Source of the DNA: Verticillium longisporum
Taxonomy: Eukaryota; Ascomycota; Sordariomycetes; Glomerellales; Plectosphaerellaceae
Direction of reading: 5' to 3'
Assembly: GCA_019188255.1 (NCBI GenBank)
Contig: JAETXT010000005.1
Span: 2,480,001-2,544,000 of the forward strand
DNA: 64,000 bases
This document shows, in pieces, positions 43,737 through 56,300 of the stretch. The notes beneath the pieces were generated by a model. It was given only the letters and a program-made list of their open reading frames with translations, ran no database searches and had not been told where the DNA came from. The first letter of the stretch is position 1. Each line of letters begins with the position of its first letter. The translations under genes and the position numbers were made by a program.

Positions 43737-45688
43737 ATGAAAATCAACTTCCAGACGGCGGCACTCGCCCTTGGTGAGTGAACATGCCACACCTCTATCG
43801 CTTTGATACGTTAGTAACCGTCATAGCGTGTGCTCCTCTCGCATGTGCACTGAATGTCACGATCCTTGCGGATACTAACCGGGATGGAATCATCGATGCC
43901 AAGACGGATGCCGAAAAGAAAGACCAGTGGACCGAGACCAGAGGTGCCCTCTTCTTACCCAACATTGGAGACTCCGGCGGCCGGTGCACCGCCGAAATAG
44001 ACGACGTATGGGACAAGCTCGATCCGGAAGCCGACCGGCTCGAGAAGATCAGAATCCTGAACAACGCTACCAACTCTTGCAACGACGCTTCGGACAATGT
44101 TCAACGCAACCCAAAATACCTGGCTCCCATCCTGGTCCTCGCGAACTGCAAGGTTAGTGCCTCTGCCACAGGCTCGGTCCACGTTACGAACGACCTGGCC
44201 GCCAAGAGCGTACGCATCTTCCAGAAGGACGGCGACGCCTGGAAGTACATTGCAGCAGACCACATCTTCACGGCACAGGAGCTCAGGAAAGGCATGTCCC
44301 TTGGTATTGATGCGCGAGATGTCCGACGTGCTGGCGGCTGGGATGGCACTGCCGTCGTCCACATGACCGTGACCGACGGGGGCAAGGAGGCCACGGATGC
44401 TGTCGCTTTCCGCGTGGCCCCAGTTCTGACGCATCACCACGCCCAAGGCGTGGAGAGGGTCTTTACTACAGCCTCTCTCGAAGAAAACGATGCACAGGCC
44501 TACTTCGTGCAGAATTTGGAGAAGAGCGTTGCCGCTGCAGGACTCAAGGACCCTGTCTATCTCATGGAGAACGGAGACATCTGGACGCAGGACTACTTTG
44601 AGACAGGGTACGCCAGCATCCCTGGCCCTGACGGCCCCGTCGTGATCCGCATCCTCATCCGGTCCGCCCAGTGGTACCGCCCAGGTGGTATCGAGGTGTT
44701 CGAGCGCCTGCGATCAGACAGCGTGGGCGCCGTGCAGGAGCTCGTCGACGGCGACACAATTGACTCGATGGGGAACCTTGAGACGATCCCCCCCTACACG
44801 CACAACGGCAAGTCGTACCCCGCCGGCCGCATCATCATGGGCGCCTGGGACGGCGTCAAGCCCCTGATCTTCAGCTTCCTCGAGGCGCAGGGGTTCCAGG
44901 CACCCCTCGCGCTCGACACTTCTTGGCTGTATGTCGGCCACGTCGACGAGTTCCTCCAGTTCCTGCCGGCAGACAACAAGCGTGGCTGGATTCTGATGGC
45001 CGACGATCCCCACGCCGGCCTCGAGCTCCTCAAACGCGCCTCGCGCAACGGTCACGGCGGGGTGCGCGCCGTGTCCCGATCACCTATGCCCGGCGACTAC
45101 GACTGCCTGCCCATTCAGACGGTCGACCAGATTCTGGCCCTTGCCGACCTGGCGACCATCACGGACAACGTGGCGGCCCGTATCGAGGGCAACCTCGCGA
45201 CCCTCAAGCGCGAGACGGGCCTCACGGACGCCGAAATCTTCCGCGTGCCCGCCACATTCTACCCGGTCGATCGGACCTCCTTCACCTGCGGCAACTCGAC
45301 AGGCAACGCCACGCTTGCCGTGCGCGACAACAAGCTGCTCAAGGGAGGCCCAGCAGCGCGCGCCCAGTCCATCGTTGACGCGGCCCTGCCGCCATCGGCA
45401 AAGGGCATCGTGCGCAGACAGACCAGCTTCGGTCAGCAGGTCTCGGCGCTGTTCCCGGGCGCCATCAACGGCATCGTGCTGACAAACCACTCGGTCCTGG
45501 CGCCCAACCCGTGGGGACCTGTCATTGATGGCGTGGACATAATCGCCGAGGCTGTCACGGCGGCGTACGCAAGGGCCAGCTTCAAGGTGGCGTACATGGA
45601 CAACTGGTTCTCTCACCATATGCGACTGGGGGAGGTACACTGCGGCTCCAACACGTGGCGTGACACCAGCACGCCTTGGTGGGAATAG
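43737..45688 (+). CDS. Secreted protein-arginine deiminase (PAD)
   Basis: Converts peptidyl-arginine to citrulline. I prefer a two-exon model, 43737-43773 and 43827-45688 (53-bp intron, GTGAGT to CATAG). It gives a clean signal peptide (MKINFQTAALALACAPLACA) and 1899 nt, 632 residues. An unspliced start at 43778 in the same frame is the alternative. A PAD middle-like domain (LNVTILADTNRDGIID) precedes the catalytic PAD_C domain. The four catalytic residues of human PAD4 (Asp350, His471, Asp473, Cys645) are matched by Asp268 (TQDYFETGY), His384 and Asp386 (YVGHVDEFLQF) and Cys618 (GEVHCGSNTW). The enzyme should be active if calcium sites are kept. PADs are patchy in fungi and suspected of horizontal origin. 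It lies 573 bp from the transposon island and is not RIP-mutated. Confidence 0.92.
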
Positions 45689-46773
45689 GTAGGGGGCTTG
45701 ACGAGGCGAGGTATGGGATGTGCCCTTCGTACCTAGGTATGTTGCGGCATGCGGGGCTGCCTATGCGATGTTCCGTAGGCTCAGCGGGGGAATATGGGGA
45801 GAGGAGGATTTTTCAAAGTCGGTCGATAGAGGTCAAGACAATTGCTGACACATGACGGGGAAAACGCATGAGACAAAGTGTTTTGGTTTGCTCGCCTTGT
45901 GCATCTCGACCACGTTGTGGCTTGGCGGCGAGTGCAGAGATGGGCCGTGTCTCATGCTTGTTTTTGCTGACACGGAAAGTGTGTGTATGATTTCTGCGCC
46001 ACGTCTGAGATGCACTTTCGATTCAAAGATGGCCGTCAAGAACAGTAGTGTGCTGACCCAGCAGTATGCTGGATGACACTGAAGAAGACGAGGCTTATTG
46101 TCTGTCTCTTGCCCGGATATCGGCTGGCTAAGGTGCCTGAACAGCTGTCACTTACTGTCGCTCTGCAACTAAGGGTCTCCTACCCAAGTTTCTTGCGATA
46201 CGAGGAAGATGCCCGCAAGGGCAGCGCCATTCATAACATATCCCTACTCATGTAGCATACCTGTATGTGCCTGTAGGGTATATTTGCTTGATTTTCGCGA
46301 GTCGCCTCAACCAGCGGAGAACAGCCCAAACGACTTGCTCATGCCACCAAGGCGGTCAACACCAAGCTAACCAGCGCACTACCCGAAAAAGCGTTCCAAC
46401 GAGATCCATAACCACCGCCAGCCGCCCTCTCACAGATCAAACCCAGCATCCCCTCGCGAAGTGGGATCCAGAGTTTGCGTCCCGTCAGAGTAAGAAAACT
46501 TGTCCTCCTGACCTTCGCAACCGACGCTATTGGACCAGCGCATATCAATCACGTGATACGGCCTACCTCCGCGCGACCCTTTATCTACTCCTCGCGAGAA
46601 CGCATCAAACCTTCCTCACGCGGGGTAAAGCCTGTTCCTGTATTCTTTCAACTTCATACCATACAAGTACGCCTCTCTTCCTGCTTCTTTTCTCCTCCTG
46701 CTGCCGTGTTCCAAAAGCTGACATCTACACCAAGCCCTCCAAGCCCGTTTGAAAAAGCAAACACTCCTCCAAA
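45689..46773. other. Intergenic, PAD to microprotein gene
   Basis: About 1.1 kb. The right 250 bp, C/T-rich with ACTTC and CTTCC runs, is probably the promoter and leader of the small Cys-rich gene at 46774. No further gene is recognised; short ORFs at 45852-46752 have no motif. Confidence 0.45.
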
Positions 46774-46943
46774 ATGTACCCCGTCAACGCCTCCCACAGC
46801 TCCTGCCCCAAGTGCAGCGCCGCCATGTCGAGCGACAGCAAGACCTGCTCTTCCTGCGGTGCCGTGAGTGAACCCCCCCCTTCATTTCGAACACTGCCCG
46901 ACAGAATCGTTCTGATGGTTGAATCTAGTCTTGCCCCGTCTAA
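46774..46943 (+). CDS. 34-residue Cys-rich microprotein
   Basis: Exons 46774-46863 and 46929-46943, with a 65-bp GT-AG intron (GTGAGT to TCTAG), give a 34-residue protein. The Cys pattern is CPKC, then CSSC, then a last SCP before the stop (Cys 11, 14, 25, 28 and 32). Two CxxC pairs about 10 residues apart look like a small zinc ribbon or a metallothionein-like metal binder. There is no signal peptide. Without splicing, the first exon would read on into unlike sequence to a stop after 62 codons. The splice ends in a stop only five codons into exon 2, as is common for small fungal Cys-rich genes. I do not know its function; copper or zinc handling is a guess. Confidence 0.6.
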
Positions 46944-48262
46944 GACTTTGGGGACAGTTTGAGCTTTTGATCCAGGGAATGTCAGGAGTACCATGTACCA
47001 GTGAGGCGAGGTGGGCGGGTTTGGCGTTGAGGCGGTGGCGTTGACGACGATGATGATGATGACGATGACACGGTGCTCTTGAGAGTGGCGATGATGCTAT
47101 GAAAGGCCGGCAGCTGGGGACGAACATTTGACGAGACCCAAATTGGACCATCCATCCGTTCTGCCTGCCACTGCTCCCTACGTGTTGTTGCCTTGGGCCA
47201 GGAACGTGAGAAGACTGTCGCTTGGGCGGCAGAGCCCAGTACTGAAGCCCCCGAGGAAAGCTCATTGCCGACCAAGGCGAAGCACGTTCGTGATTTGCAT
47301 GCCTCGCTCGATTCTCCCAGGCATCGTTCATGTAATGGCAACGGTCATCGCCATCCAAGCCACACCATGGCGAGACGTGGACTACGCGCGTCATGATGGG
47401 CAGCAATATCAGACATGTAATTCGAGCACAACAGATAGATATCACAGCCCCTAAAGCGCACCCATCTCCTGCCTGGTCTAGGTCGTGAGCCCAACGAGAA
47501 CACAACGAGAAACGGTAGAATAGAGGAAAGAAAAAGTGTAAAAAAAAACAAGACGGAGCCAAATGACGCAAAGCAAACCGCAGGTATGATATAGCCAGCC
47601 CCTCCAGGAACAGACGGCCGCATAGTCGGCCGCGGGTCCAACAAAACTACAAGACCAAAACTACCACCCACACAACCCAGTGCCAGTGCCGTCCGTGTAT
47701 CTCTCCCTTGCTACCCTGCGAGCCCTACCGCCCCAATCGGCCTCAAACGTGCAACCGTCGGTGAGGCCCGTGTACCACGTCCCAGTCAAGATACGAAGCA
47801 CCCTCACGCAAGTCCTGCAAGTCCATCCGAGCGGACAGACGAGCACGCCTGCCTCTTCTTCCGGCTGGCGAAGCCTGAAGAACCGGCAGGCCCTCAAACA
47901 AATTCACAACACATAGGACTTCCGGCCAAACTTGAGGATGTGCATGCGTGTGCTTTGCGCGCAAAGCTCTTGGTGAGAACGAGACGATATTGATCAAAAC
48001 TCCAAATTCCAGGAACCTATGCAGGCGTATAGCCCTCGCCCTCCAAAACCGCCGCGACGACCCTTGCTCATCCGAAAAGCCGGGGAGGAAAATTCGATTG
48101 GGGGGCAAATGAATGAGGACGATTGATTGGTATGGAGATTACAATGGGGGTGAAAATGGGACACAAAAGCGTTTGAGGGTCCCAAAGCGGGAAGGAGGAT
48201 ACAGGGAGGGAGACGTTGGCGGGTGGGCGTGTGTGCAGACGAGTCGAAGTGCGGGTATGTAT
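46944..48262. other. Intergenic, microprotein to RHO1 (3' ends)
   Basis: 1.3 kb between two convergent genes, holding their 3' UTRs. A GATGAT repeat lies near 47047-47070 and an A-run near 47540. No other gene was recognised. Confidence 0.45.
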
Positions 48263-49372
48263 TTAGAGCAGGTTGCACTTGTGCTTCTTGCTGCCGCCTC
48301 GGCTGCGCGACAGAAGGGCGGCACGAGTGGCGTGCTCGAAGACCTCACGGACTCCCTCGTTCGTCTTGGCAGAGCACTCGAGGTACTTGTAGGCGCCGAT
48401 CTTCTTGCGAACCTCCTCACCCTATACGCTGGCGTTAGCAATCTTTCGACGATGCTCACGAGGCAAAGATAGAAGGAAAACTGGCCTCCTCAGGCGACAC
48501 GGGCTTCTGGCTCGTCTTGCGGAGCTCCTCAATCGTCTTGTTGTCGTAGCGGAGATCCTTCTTGCAGCCAACAAGGATGATGGGCAGGCCCTGGCAGAAG
48601 TGCAGAACCTCGGAGATCCACTGTTGGGAGAGAAGAGAGAACGTGTCAGCATGTTGTTGCAATGGCGTTGAAGAGATGAGATGGATCTTCCGCGTCTCAT
48701 AAAAGATGCTGGCCTATTTGGAGGACGGGGATGATTTCGTACCTTCTCCTGGACGTTGTCGAGGGAGTCGGGAGAGTCGATGGAGAAGCAAATGAGGATG
48801 ACGTGGGAGTCGGGGTAGGACAGAGGGCGAAGACGGTCGTAATCCTCCTGACCAGCGGTATCCCAAAGAGCTAGCTCGACGTGCTTGCCATCGACCTCGA
48901 CATCGGCGACGTAGTTCTCGAAGACGGTGGGGACGTAAACCTTGAAGACGGGTCAGTCATCACTGCGGCGCAGGTATTGAGGGCGGTCGAAGATGCTGAG
49001 ATGAGGATCATCGGAGCGGGAGGAGAGGCATGATGCGGCTGATGGGCAGGATTCTTACCTCGGGGAAAGTGCCCTTGGAGAAGACGCTACGTAGGAAGGT
49101 CAGCTCTGATCGACAGACGAAATGACAATGCGGATGCGGATGGCGATGGAGGTGACGACGCCAGAAAGAATGACTGCGATCGTCGTCGTCGGGCGGCGGA
49201 AGGGAGCACCAGCTCCCCGTCGTCATCGAGGCTCTGGAGGGATGGGAGGACGAATGGAGGTTCGCGAGGCCAGAAGGCCTCGGTTTGGGTGGATGCTAAC
49301 TCACATCAACAAGCAGGTTTTACCACAGGCACCGTCGCCGACGATGACGAGCTTTCGGCGGATTTCGGCCAT
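48263..49372 (-). CDS. RHO1: Rho1 GTPase
   Basis: Small GTPase that switches on glucan synthase and the Pkc1 cell-wall integrity pathway at the plasma membrane. Exons are 49372-49305, 49086-49059, 48940-48743, 48620-48486 and 48421-48263; 588 nt, 195 residues. Motifs: P-loop GDGACGKT, switch 1 around [46 protein letters not shown], a Lys-rich tail and the prenylation box CNLL. Introns 1 to 3 have GT donors. The fourth intron (48422-48485) needs a GC donor (GAG|GCCAGT) to keep the conserved SPEE-GEEVRKK junction; no GT donor near it gives an open frame. A very long GC-rich upstream region follows. Confidence 0.95.
48422..48485 (-). other. RHO1 intron 4 with GC-AG ends
   Basis: A 64-bp intron, donor GCCAGT and acceptor TATAG, phase 0. 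The predicted junction reproduces the conserved protein exactly. The alternative is a T-to-C base-call error in an ordinary GTCAGT donor. Confidence 0.6.
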
Positions 49373-51981
49373 GGTGTATGATGTGAGGGTGGTTTTGGAT
49401 GGAGAGGCGGTCGGTGAGGATGAGTGTTGTGCTTTGGTTGTTATGGTAGAAAGGGGGATGGCAAGGCGCGGTCGGGGGTGTCGTGGAGAGATGGAGAAGT
49501 TGAGTTCTGCTCCGGCCGAGAAGGGGGTTTGAAGAGGGAGTGATGGGCAGTGGTGGCAGTGGTGGCAGTGGTAGCAGCAGCAGCAGCGGTAGCAGTACCT
49601 AGTTAGCAGCAGCAGCAGCAGCACCTTAGTGGAGAGCAGTAGGTGGGTGGGTGGGTGAGAGGTAAGGCCAGGCAAGGTGAGGTGTGCAGGCAGACACTGG
49701 CAGTGGGGTTGACTTGACGACGGGGTGGGTGGGCGCCCTCGCAGGGCAGCTGGCAGCGGCTTGGGCGTTTCTTCCTCGCTGACGGTACCTACTCAGGTCA
49801 CTGTAGCGGCTCGGTTTTTGGCTTGGTCTGGGCTCGGAGCCTGGGTCGGCGTGTGTGGACGTGGGACGTGGACGTGGACCTGGAAGTGGGCGCGCGTACA
49901 GGTCGGTCGATGCTTCAGGGCCTCGGGTGGTATGTGCGTCTGGGATGGCAGCCGGGGTGTGGGTGGGTGACAGCGATGCGAGGTGCTTGGTTGCAGTCAC
50001 GGCCAGTGGCAGTCGAATCTTCGATCATGGGAACAGGCAGGATGGTGACAGCTTTATTATGATCAGGTACCTAGATGCTGAGATGCCACTCGTCTGCTGC
50101 ATGTCCTACGCCTTTTGGCTCGTCACACCAAAGTCCTGACTACCAATGGTCACGGTCATGGTGATGATGATGATGATGATGGAATCAATGTCCTATCCGA
50201 CTGCCAGGTAAACTTGGTCGCTCGCTCGCTTTCTTTCTTTCGCCCGCCCCGCCCTTCCCCTTGCCTACCTACCTTAGCCTGCACAAACCTCCGACCAGCA
50301 ACACGTGCTCACAGTCGTGAGGTGAGGTGCTCGGCATCATTGTCGGGCTATGCACCAGGTGTGGCTTGGATTGTGCTGCCACGCCTAGCTCGTCCGAAGT
50401 ACCATTTCCTCGAGATGACGACTAAGAAGGTACATCCCTCACTCTCCCAGAGGTAGCCGATAACTGCAAATCAACCTGAGGATGTGCCACTCGCACCCAC
50501 TCGCTCTCTACCCATGCCTGTACCTGTGCCTGCCGAAGTACTGTTGCTCGGGGCCAGGGCTGGGGGCGGGGGTTGGACGCGACACTCATTGGGTGGCTTT
50601 GGGTGCTGGGCGACCCCCAATATCCACTAAAGGCACACTGAACCTCTACACTTTTCCTCCCCCCGTGAGGTGGTAATGCAGGTACATGTACTTGGGAAGT
50701 AGTAGGTAGGCACCCTGGCAGCCATTTCAGCTCACCAGGCTTCTGGCCATTCCGTGTTCAGAGGCAAGGTTGAACACTGCGCACCCCTGGCGCTACCGTA
50801 GATAGATCAGCAGCACGCAGATTGCCTCTCTGGCTTCGGGTTTCAGATGTTTGCTGAGTGAGCGGGTAGCTCATCCTCCCCACCATCCTCAGAATGGCGT
50901 AAAACGATCGGAAGACACCATCAGCCTCTTTCTCCATCATTTTCATTCCTCGCTCTCCATTGTGGTTTGGCATAGGTTCAACAGGGTGAAACTCCGTGGC
51001 CAATCCCTCCGTCAGCGTACATGGGACATCCACGTCCGATGTCCGCCCGTGAACCGAATCACGAGGACACCTCACTCACGGTAATAAGGTAGGCAGCCTA
51101 CCAGGACCCTGCCTGACACGGAACGCCGCGTCGGTTCATCATAACAAGGCTGCCGGTCCCTCCCATGCCGACGCTAGTCACACTGCAGATCAAAGACTCG
51201 TGGCTGTCGTGACGCTGCAGTTGGTGACCTGGCAGTGAGGTGCGGTCAGGTTGTTTGGAGCACGCCTCCCTGAAGACCGGCCTGAAGACCGGGGGAACAG
51301 AAAGTCCTGCAGATTCTAGGACTCCCTCCCGCTCTCCTGGCAGGCACCTGACATGTCACAGCCTGAGTCGTGGTCGTCCAGTCTGGTTCCGTCGGCGAGG
51401 CTGACCGGGACAACGGACTCTGGAGGCCAAGCACAGAGCATGAAGGCGGAGCGTTAGAGAGGGGCGATACAACGGCAGATCATGGCCTAGGCACCCCAAG
51501 TAGCTCGTTGTGAGACAGAGAGGATGGAACGGAGTCGCGGTTGGCAACGGACGGCGCCCAGTCAGGGGGGGTAGTGCATTATGACGAGCGGTCAAACTGC
51601 TGACCTCCAGTATAGGTACTTTTAAGGTAAGGTACCTACTTAGGTGGCTACAGTACGTACTCAGGAGCAGAGAGGAAGCATCAGTGGCACCAGCTGGTCA
51701 CCTAGTGAACCAGCTCCGGCTGGAAGACTTGCCCCACCAGATAAGAGACAGCGGCCCGGCGATTCTCCGATCACTAGGCGTCGGACCTACAACTCAATTG
51801 TCCATTCTGGACCCACATGTAGTAGCCAATCCCATGCCCAGGGGGATTTTGTCGTGAAAGCTTCAGGCTCGACGAGAACGACGCATCAGTGAGCCGACGC
51901 CCTTCCCACCGACCCCAGCCCTTCAATGCGGCGTGCCCGATGAACGATCGCCCCTGAAACCTTCGAACCCTTTCCTACACC
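49373..51981. other. Long divergent intergenic region RHO1 / uL24m
   Basis: 2.6 kb between two divergent genes. It holds microsatellites upstream of RHO1 (GTGGCA and CAG-type repeats, 49540-49625), a GATGAT run near 50161-50180, and several AGGTA/TACCT motifs (50262-50280, 50669-50718, 51084-51105, 51611-51664). No ORF with a recognisable protein. Confidence 0.5.
49540..49625. repeat. GGCAGT / CAG microsatellite upstream of RHO1
   Basis: Imperfect tandem GTGGCAGTG units grading into two CAG/AGC runs, about 170-250 bp upstream of the RHO1 start, probably within its leader or promoter. Confidence 0.75.
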
Positions 51982-53197
51982 ATGCATAAGCTCGTCAAGC
52001 GCACTGCTGAAGCGCAGCGGGCCGTCGCCCGCCGCACCGCCAAGAAGACCCTGAACGTCTACCGCAGGAGCAAGCTTGAACGCCGTTCCGAGCAATCCCA
52101 AAATGTCGAGGAGATCGCCGGCGACTTGCGTGCCGCCCGTGTCGCTCGTGCCGAGGCCTGGGACCTCGGTCCCCTGACGCCCCGTCGCGATGTCGACGGC
52201 AACTTCACCCACGGCGCCACCCTGTTGTCGAGGAACAGGCCACAGACACCCTTCAAGGCGTGGGAGATTGAGCAGAGGTGCGCCTGGGCTGGCGGCAGCA
52301 AGCTTCTGAATATTGTCAAGAACGATCGCGTCGTTGTCATGGAGGGTCCTGACAAGGGCAAGATTGACCTGATCAACCACATTGACCTCAACAATGGTGT
52401 CGTCGAGCTGAAGACGTTGGGCAAGGTACACATGCACTCCTCCCATCTGCCATGGCACATGTTCCCAGTCAGAAACAAAGGCCCGCTAACACGGACAAGT
52501 ATCTCACCGTCGTGCCCGACGTCCACCGAAAAGTCGACCCCTCCCAGCCTCCCACCTCGGCCGCCACCGGCACCCTCCCCATTTCCGCCATCCGCCTCGT
52601 CCACCCCCTGACCGACCCCGTCACCGGCATCACCCGCGATGTCATCGTCCGCTCCCTGACCGCCGGCCCCGTCAAGCGCCACCGCGCCACGGGCTGGAAG
52701 GCCTGGACCCGCTACATTACCGGCCTCAACGTCGCCGTGCCCTGGCCCGAGCGCGAGGTCGTCAAACGCGTCGACCACCCTGCCGACACGCTGCGCGCCG
52801 CCGTCGAGGAGCCGACCTTTGTCCCCTCGCTCCTAGCCCGCCCGCTGCCCGACACGCTCATCGCCGAGCCCCGCAACAAGTACTCCAAGTTCCGTACCCG
52901 CCACGAGGTCGAATACGTCCAGCGCAAGGAGGCCGAGGCCAGCGAGAAGAAGGCCGGCCGCGTCACCGCCGCCAGCATGCTCACGCCGCTGCAGGAGTTC
53001 AACCGCCAGCAGCGCGACGTCCGCCGCGCGCGTGGCCAGCCCATGCTCACCGAGGAGATGCTCGAGAAGGTCGGCCAGGTCATCGCCAGGAATAAGGCCG
53101 CCGCCCTCAGCGCCGCCGGGTGTCCGATGTCCACGAGACGCCCGCGCAGCTTCTCGATGCGGCACGAGACGGCCCGTCACCGACGGCGCAGCAATGA
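51982..53197 (+). CDS. MRPL40: Mitochondrial ribosomal protein uL24m
   Basis: Large-subunit mitoribosome protein related to bacterial L24 and yeast Mrpl40. Exons are 51982-52425 and 52500-53197, with a 74-bp intron. The N-terminus is basic (MHKLVKRTAEAQRAVARRTA), fitting mitochondrial import and rRNA contact. A KOW motif follows (IVKNDRVVVMEGPDKGKIDL), then the long C-terminal extension typical of the fungal protein. As sequenced the frame runs on to 53285 with an unlike tail. One extra G at 53118-53120 gives instead a tail AAGVSDVHETPAQLLDAARD and a stop at 53195-53197, total 1143 nt, 380 residues. I prefer the corrected end but cannot exclude the longer one. Confidence 0.88.
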
Positions 53198-53395
53198 GGA
53201 TTTACAAAGAGGCGGAGCAGGATGGGGAGCGGGCTGTCCACGGGAACTGGGGGGCCTAATCAGTGTACAAATCAGAATCATGTGAAGTGAGAAAGCTTAG
53301 ATGTGCAACAAAGTGTACTTTTAGCAGCGAACAGACTGCATCAAATCTCCTTCTTTCTTAGTTTTGTCTTTAATTTGACGAGGCTATTTTTCCCG

Positions 53396-56300
53396 TCATG
53401 CCCCGAGAAGTGCCAGTTTTGTAAAAGGCAAAACAACCGGCGCCTCCTGCCTGCGGGTCCTTGCGTCCAGATACTCCCCAAACACGGCAGCGCCTCCTGA
53501 CACGGCGACGTGGTCCTCGGGCTGTTCTTCTGCCACCTGGCCGGGCAGAGGGACAAAGACCTCGGCGACAGCAACGCGGCACCCCTCGACAACCTCGCCC
53601 ATGAGCGCCTCAATGGCCCTCGCGCGCTCGCCCATGTCTCTACGTACGAGTGCGAACACGAGAGCAGTCACCTCGGCCTTGACGCTCTCGATACGCTCGA
53701 CGAGACGCCTCACCGAGGCGACGAGATACTCCTCCTCGTACACTGTGCCCTTGCGTCCGCGCGCGCGCTTCTTCTCCTCGCGTCGACGGTTCTTGCTCGT
53801 CGCCCGGCTGACGCCTGTGCCGACTGTACCGACGCTGCCCGCTTTGCCCATGTACCGCGTGAACAGACTGGCGGACGTGCTGATGCGAGAGCTGGCGGCG
53901 ATGGAGACGTCATCGGGAATGTCGGCGCCGGCGGGCCCACGCTCGCCCTCGTAGAAAGCGAGCGGGTCCTCCTCTGCGCGGCGGCGGAGCTCCATGATGC
54001 GCGGCACCTGGGCGCGGAGCTGGGCCTTGCAATCGGCGAGGAGGTCGGTCGTGCTGCTGAGCGCGTCGACGAGCGCGGGGTCGAAAATAGTAGACAACAG
54101 GTCGAGGCGGGCTTTCTGGGAGATGAGACGCAGGGCCTCGGCAAAGTGAGAGCCTTTGCAGAGGGAGCGAATGGCGCTCTCGATGGAAGAGAGATACTCG
54201 ACATAGATGGTAGCAGCAGATGTGTGATCTTTGGCCTCGGTGAGGGCGTCCGCAAGCGAGGACGCGAGATCCGACAGGGCGTCGGGAGAAAGTGCGGGTT
54301 TTTGCTGCTGGGCGGCGTATAGACACTCTCGCCAACTGGAAGCGCCTGAGGCGCGGTAGCAAGCTGTGGCTTTGGAGTAATTCTCCAGGAACTCGTATGC
54401 AAGGCCTGCGTCTCGGTATTTGGACCTAGACTCTAGATGCTCGGCAAAGAGATTGGTGAGGGTACGGTGCTTGGTCTTGTCGTAACGGTAGAGGTCCAGC
54501 GCTTCTTGATAAAGGGCGTACTTGACGACATATTGTTGCAATTCGTCAAAGGCATCGAGACTCTTGAGGTGTACGAGGGCCTTGCCGCGTCGTTCGAGAT
54601 GGTCATCGATTTGGAAATGGCGGCGAAGGGTTGGGAGCTGGTGCAAGTCCTGGATGAAGGGCAGATACTCGCGCGGATCCCTTTGTGATTGCTGTGCAAC
54701 CAGCAAAGCTAGTTCCAGGTTGTAAAGACCCAGAGCATTGTCGTAAAGTCGATTGACGTCAACGAGGAAACAAATGTGTTCAATGGCCTTTTCAGCCAGC
54801 TTCTCGTCTTCCTGCATGAGCCCAGATACCAGGGTAAGTCCGTCATCGAGCGCTGGCGGCACTTTGCAGACGTGAGCAGTGATGATGTTCTGGAGGTTCG
54901 TATCCTTCTTGCTCTGCAGGCTCTTTAGTATTGAGTTGCAGATTTTGTTGACTTTTGATTTGGATTCTTGTTCGCCTGTGGGAACATTAGGCGTGATTTC
55001 TGATGGGCGGTCCGCCGTCCGCTTGGTGTCCTTGTACATAGCTTGCGTAACGTCTTCTTCCCTGTTGATCGTCAGTAGGGGCACAGCAGGACTCCAGACG
55101 TGAGACTAACCTTAAGGACGAGAGGAAAAGATCAAGATAAGTAACGTCCTTGAGCTGGTCCAGGAAGAGACCGACATGGGCAAGAAACTGTTCCGGCTGG
55201 TGGTCGTAGAGAATGTTCATATCTACACGTTGCGTGCGGCAGTATGAAAAGGCGCGTGCGTAGTTCTTCTCATCAACAAGCTTCCTGATGCCCGCCACGA
55301 CCATGGCACGAGGGTAGATTGTTTCGAGGTTTCCTCTGGGCATCTGCAAAACAATGCTCATGTTCGTTGGCATGGCCGTGATCAGACGGGCGCCGCGTTC
55401 AATACTACGACACCTCTCGTCTTCTTGTGGATTGTCGCCAGGGACTTCCATCTCATCAGGACTGACAAGATGGACAAACTTGACAAAGTGATTATTTGTC
55501 GTAAAGATAATGTGGGCGTCTGTCACCACAAATGATGTGCAGTTCTTCGCCAGGAGGTGTGAGTCTGCGAATAAGTGGCCATTGCGAGTCATACCAATAG
55601 ACACAGATTGCTCCTCAATGTTGACGAGTTGATGCCATGCAAGCTGAGCTGGCAGCTGTCGTCCAAGAGATGTCAGCCCCGCACCACCAGAAAGACTAAA
55701 GAGCTTTCCAGAGCGATCCTGTGCATATGCCTCCGCATCCGACAGGCCACAGTGACTGGAGATTGATGACACAGGGTCAACATCACTCAGCTCGTGTACA
55801 TTGGCAAGGCTAAATGTCGAAGTAGAGGGCGAGAAGTCGAAAACCTCAATCTTGAGCTCCTGCTCGAAGACCAAAACACAGAGTTCGTCAGATGCAGAGA
55901 AGCAGGTCTGCAGAGGCACACGCGCCCTTGGGTCTCCCAGTAAGGATTCGAACGTCGCTGAGCCGAGCAGCTTTGGGCGAAGCGCACGCTCCCCTTTGGT
56001 CTCCCACTGGAAGAGTTCCAGTCCCTGGCGATGCAGAACCGCCATGCGCGAGTTGTCCATATTGAAGGCGATCTCAACGATGCTGGAGGGAACCTCGAGG
56101 TCAAACAGCGACATGGGCGGAGGGACGTTTGCTGTCCGGATCGGGGTGACCTTAACAGTCTGCCCATCGGCAACCGCCACGGCGCCGAAATCGTAAGGTG
56201 GCATCAGTGCTCCTCGGGCTACTGTGAATGTGTATTCCGAGGTTGTGAGGGCATCTGTACAGTGTTAGCATGATGACAGTAGCTTCGTCCCAAGGAGACG

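Noticed and set aside
53510..54322. 270-residue plus-strand ORF inside ELP1
   Set aside because: It is the antisense shadow of the ELP1 C-terminal exon; the ELP1 frame is intact and conserved.
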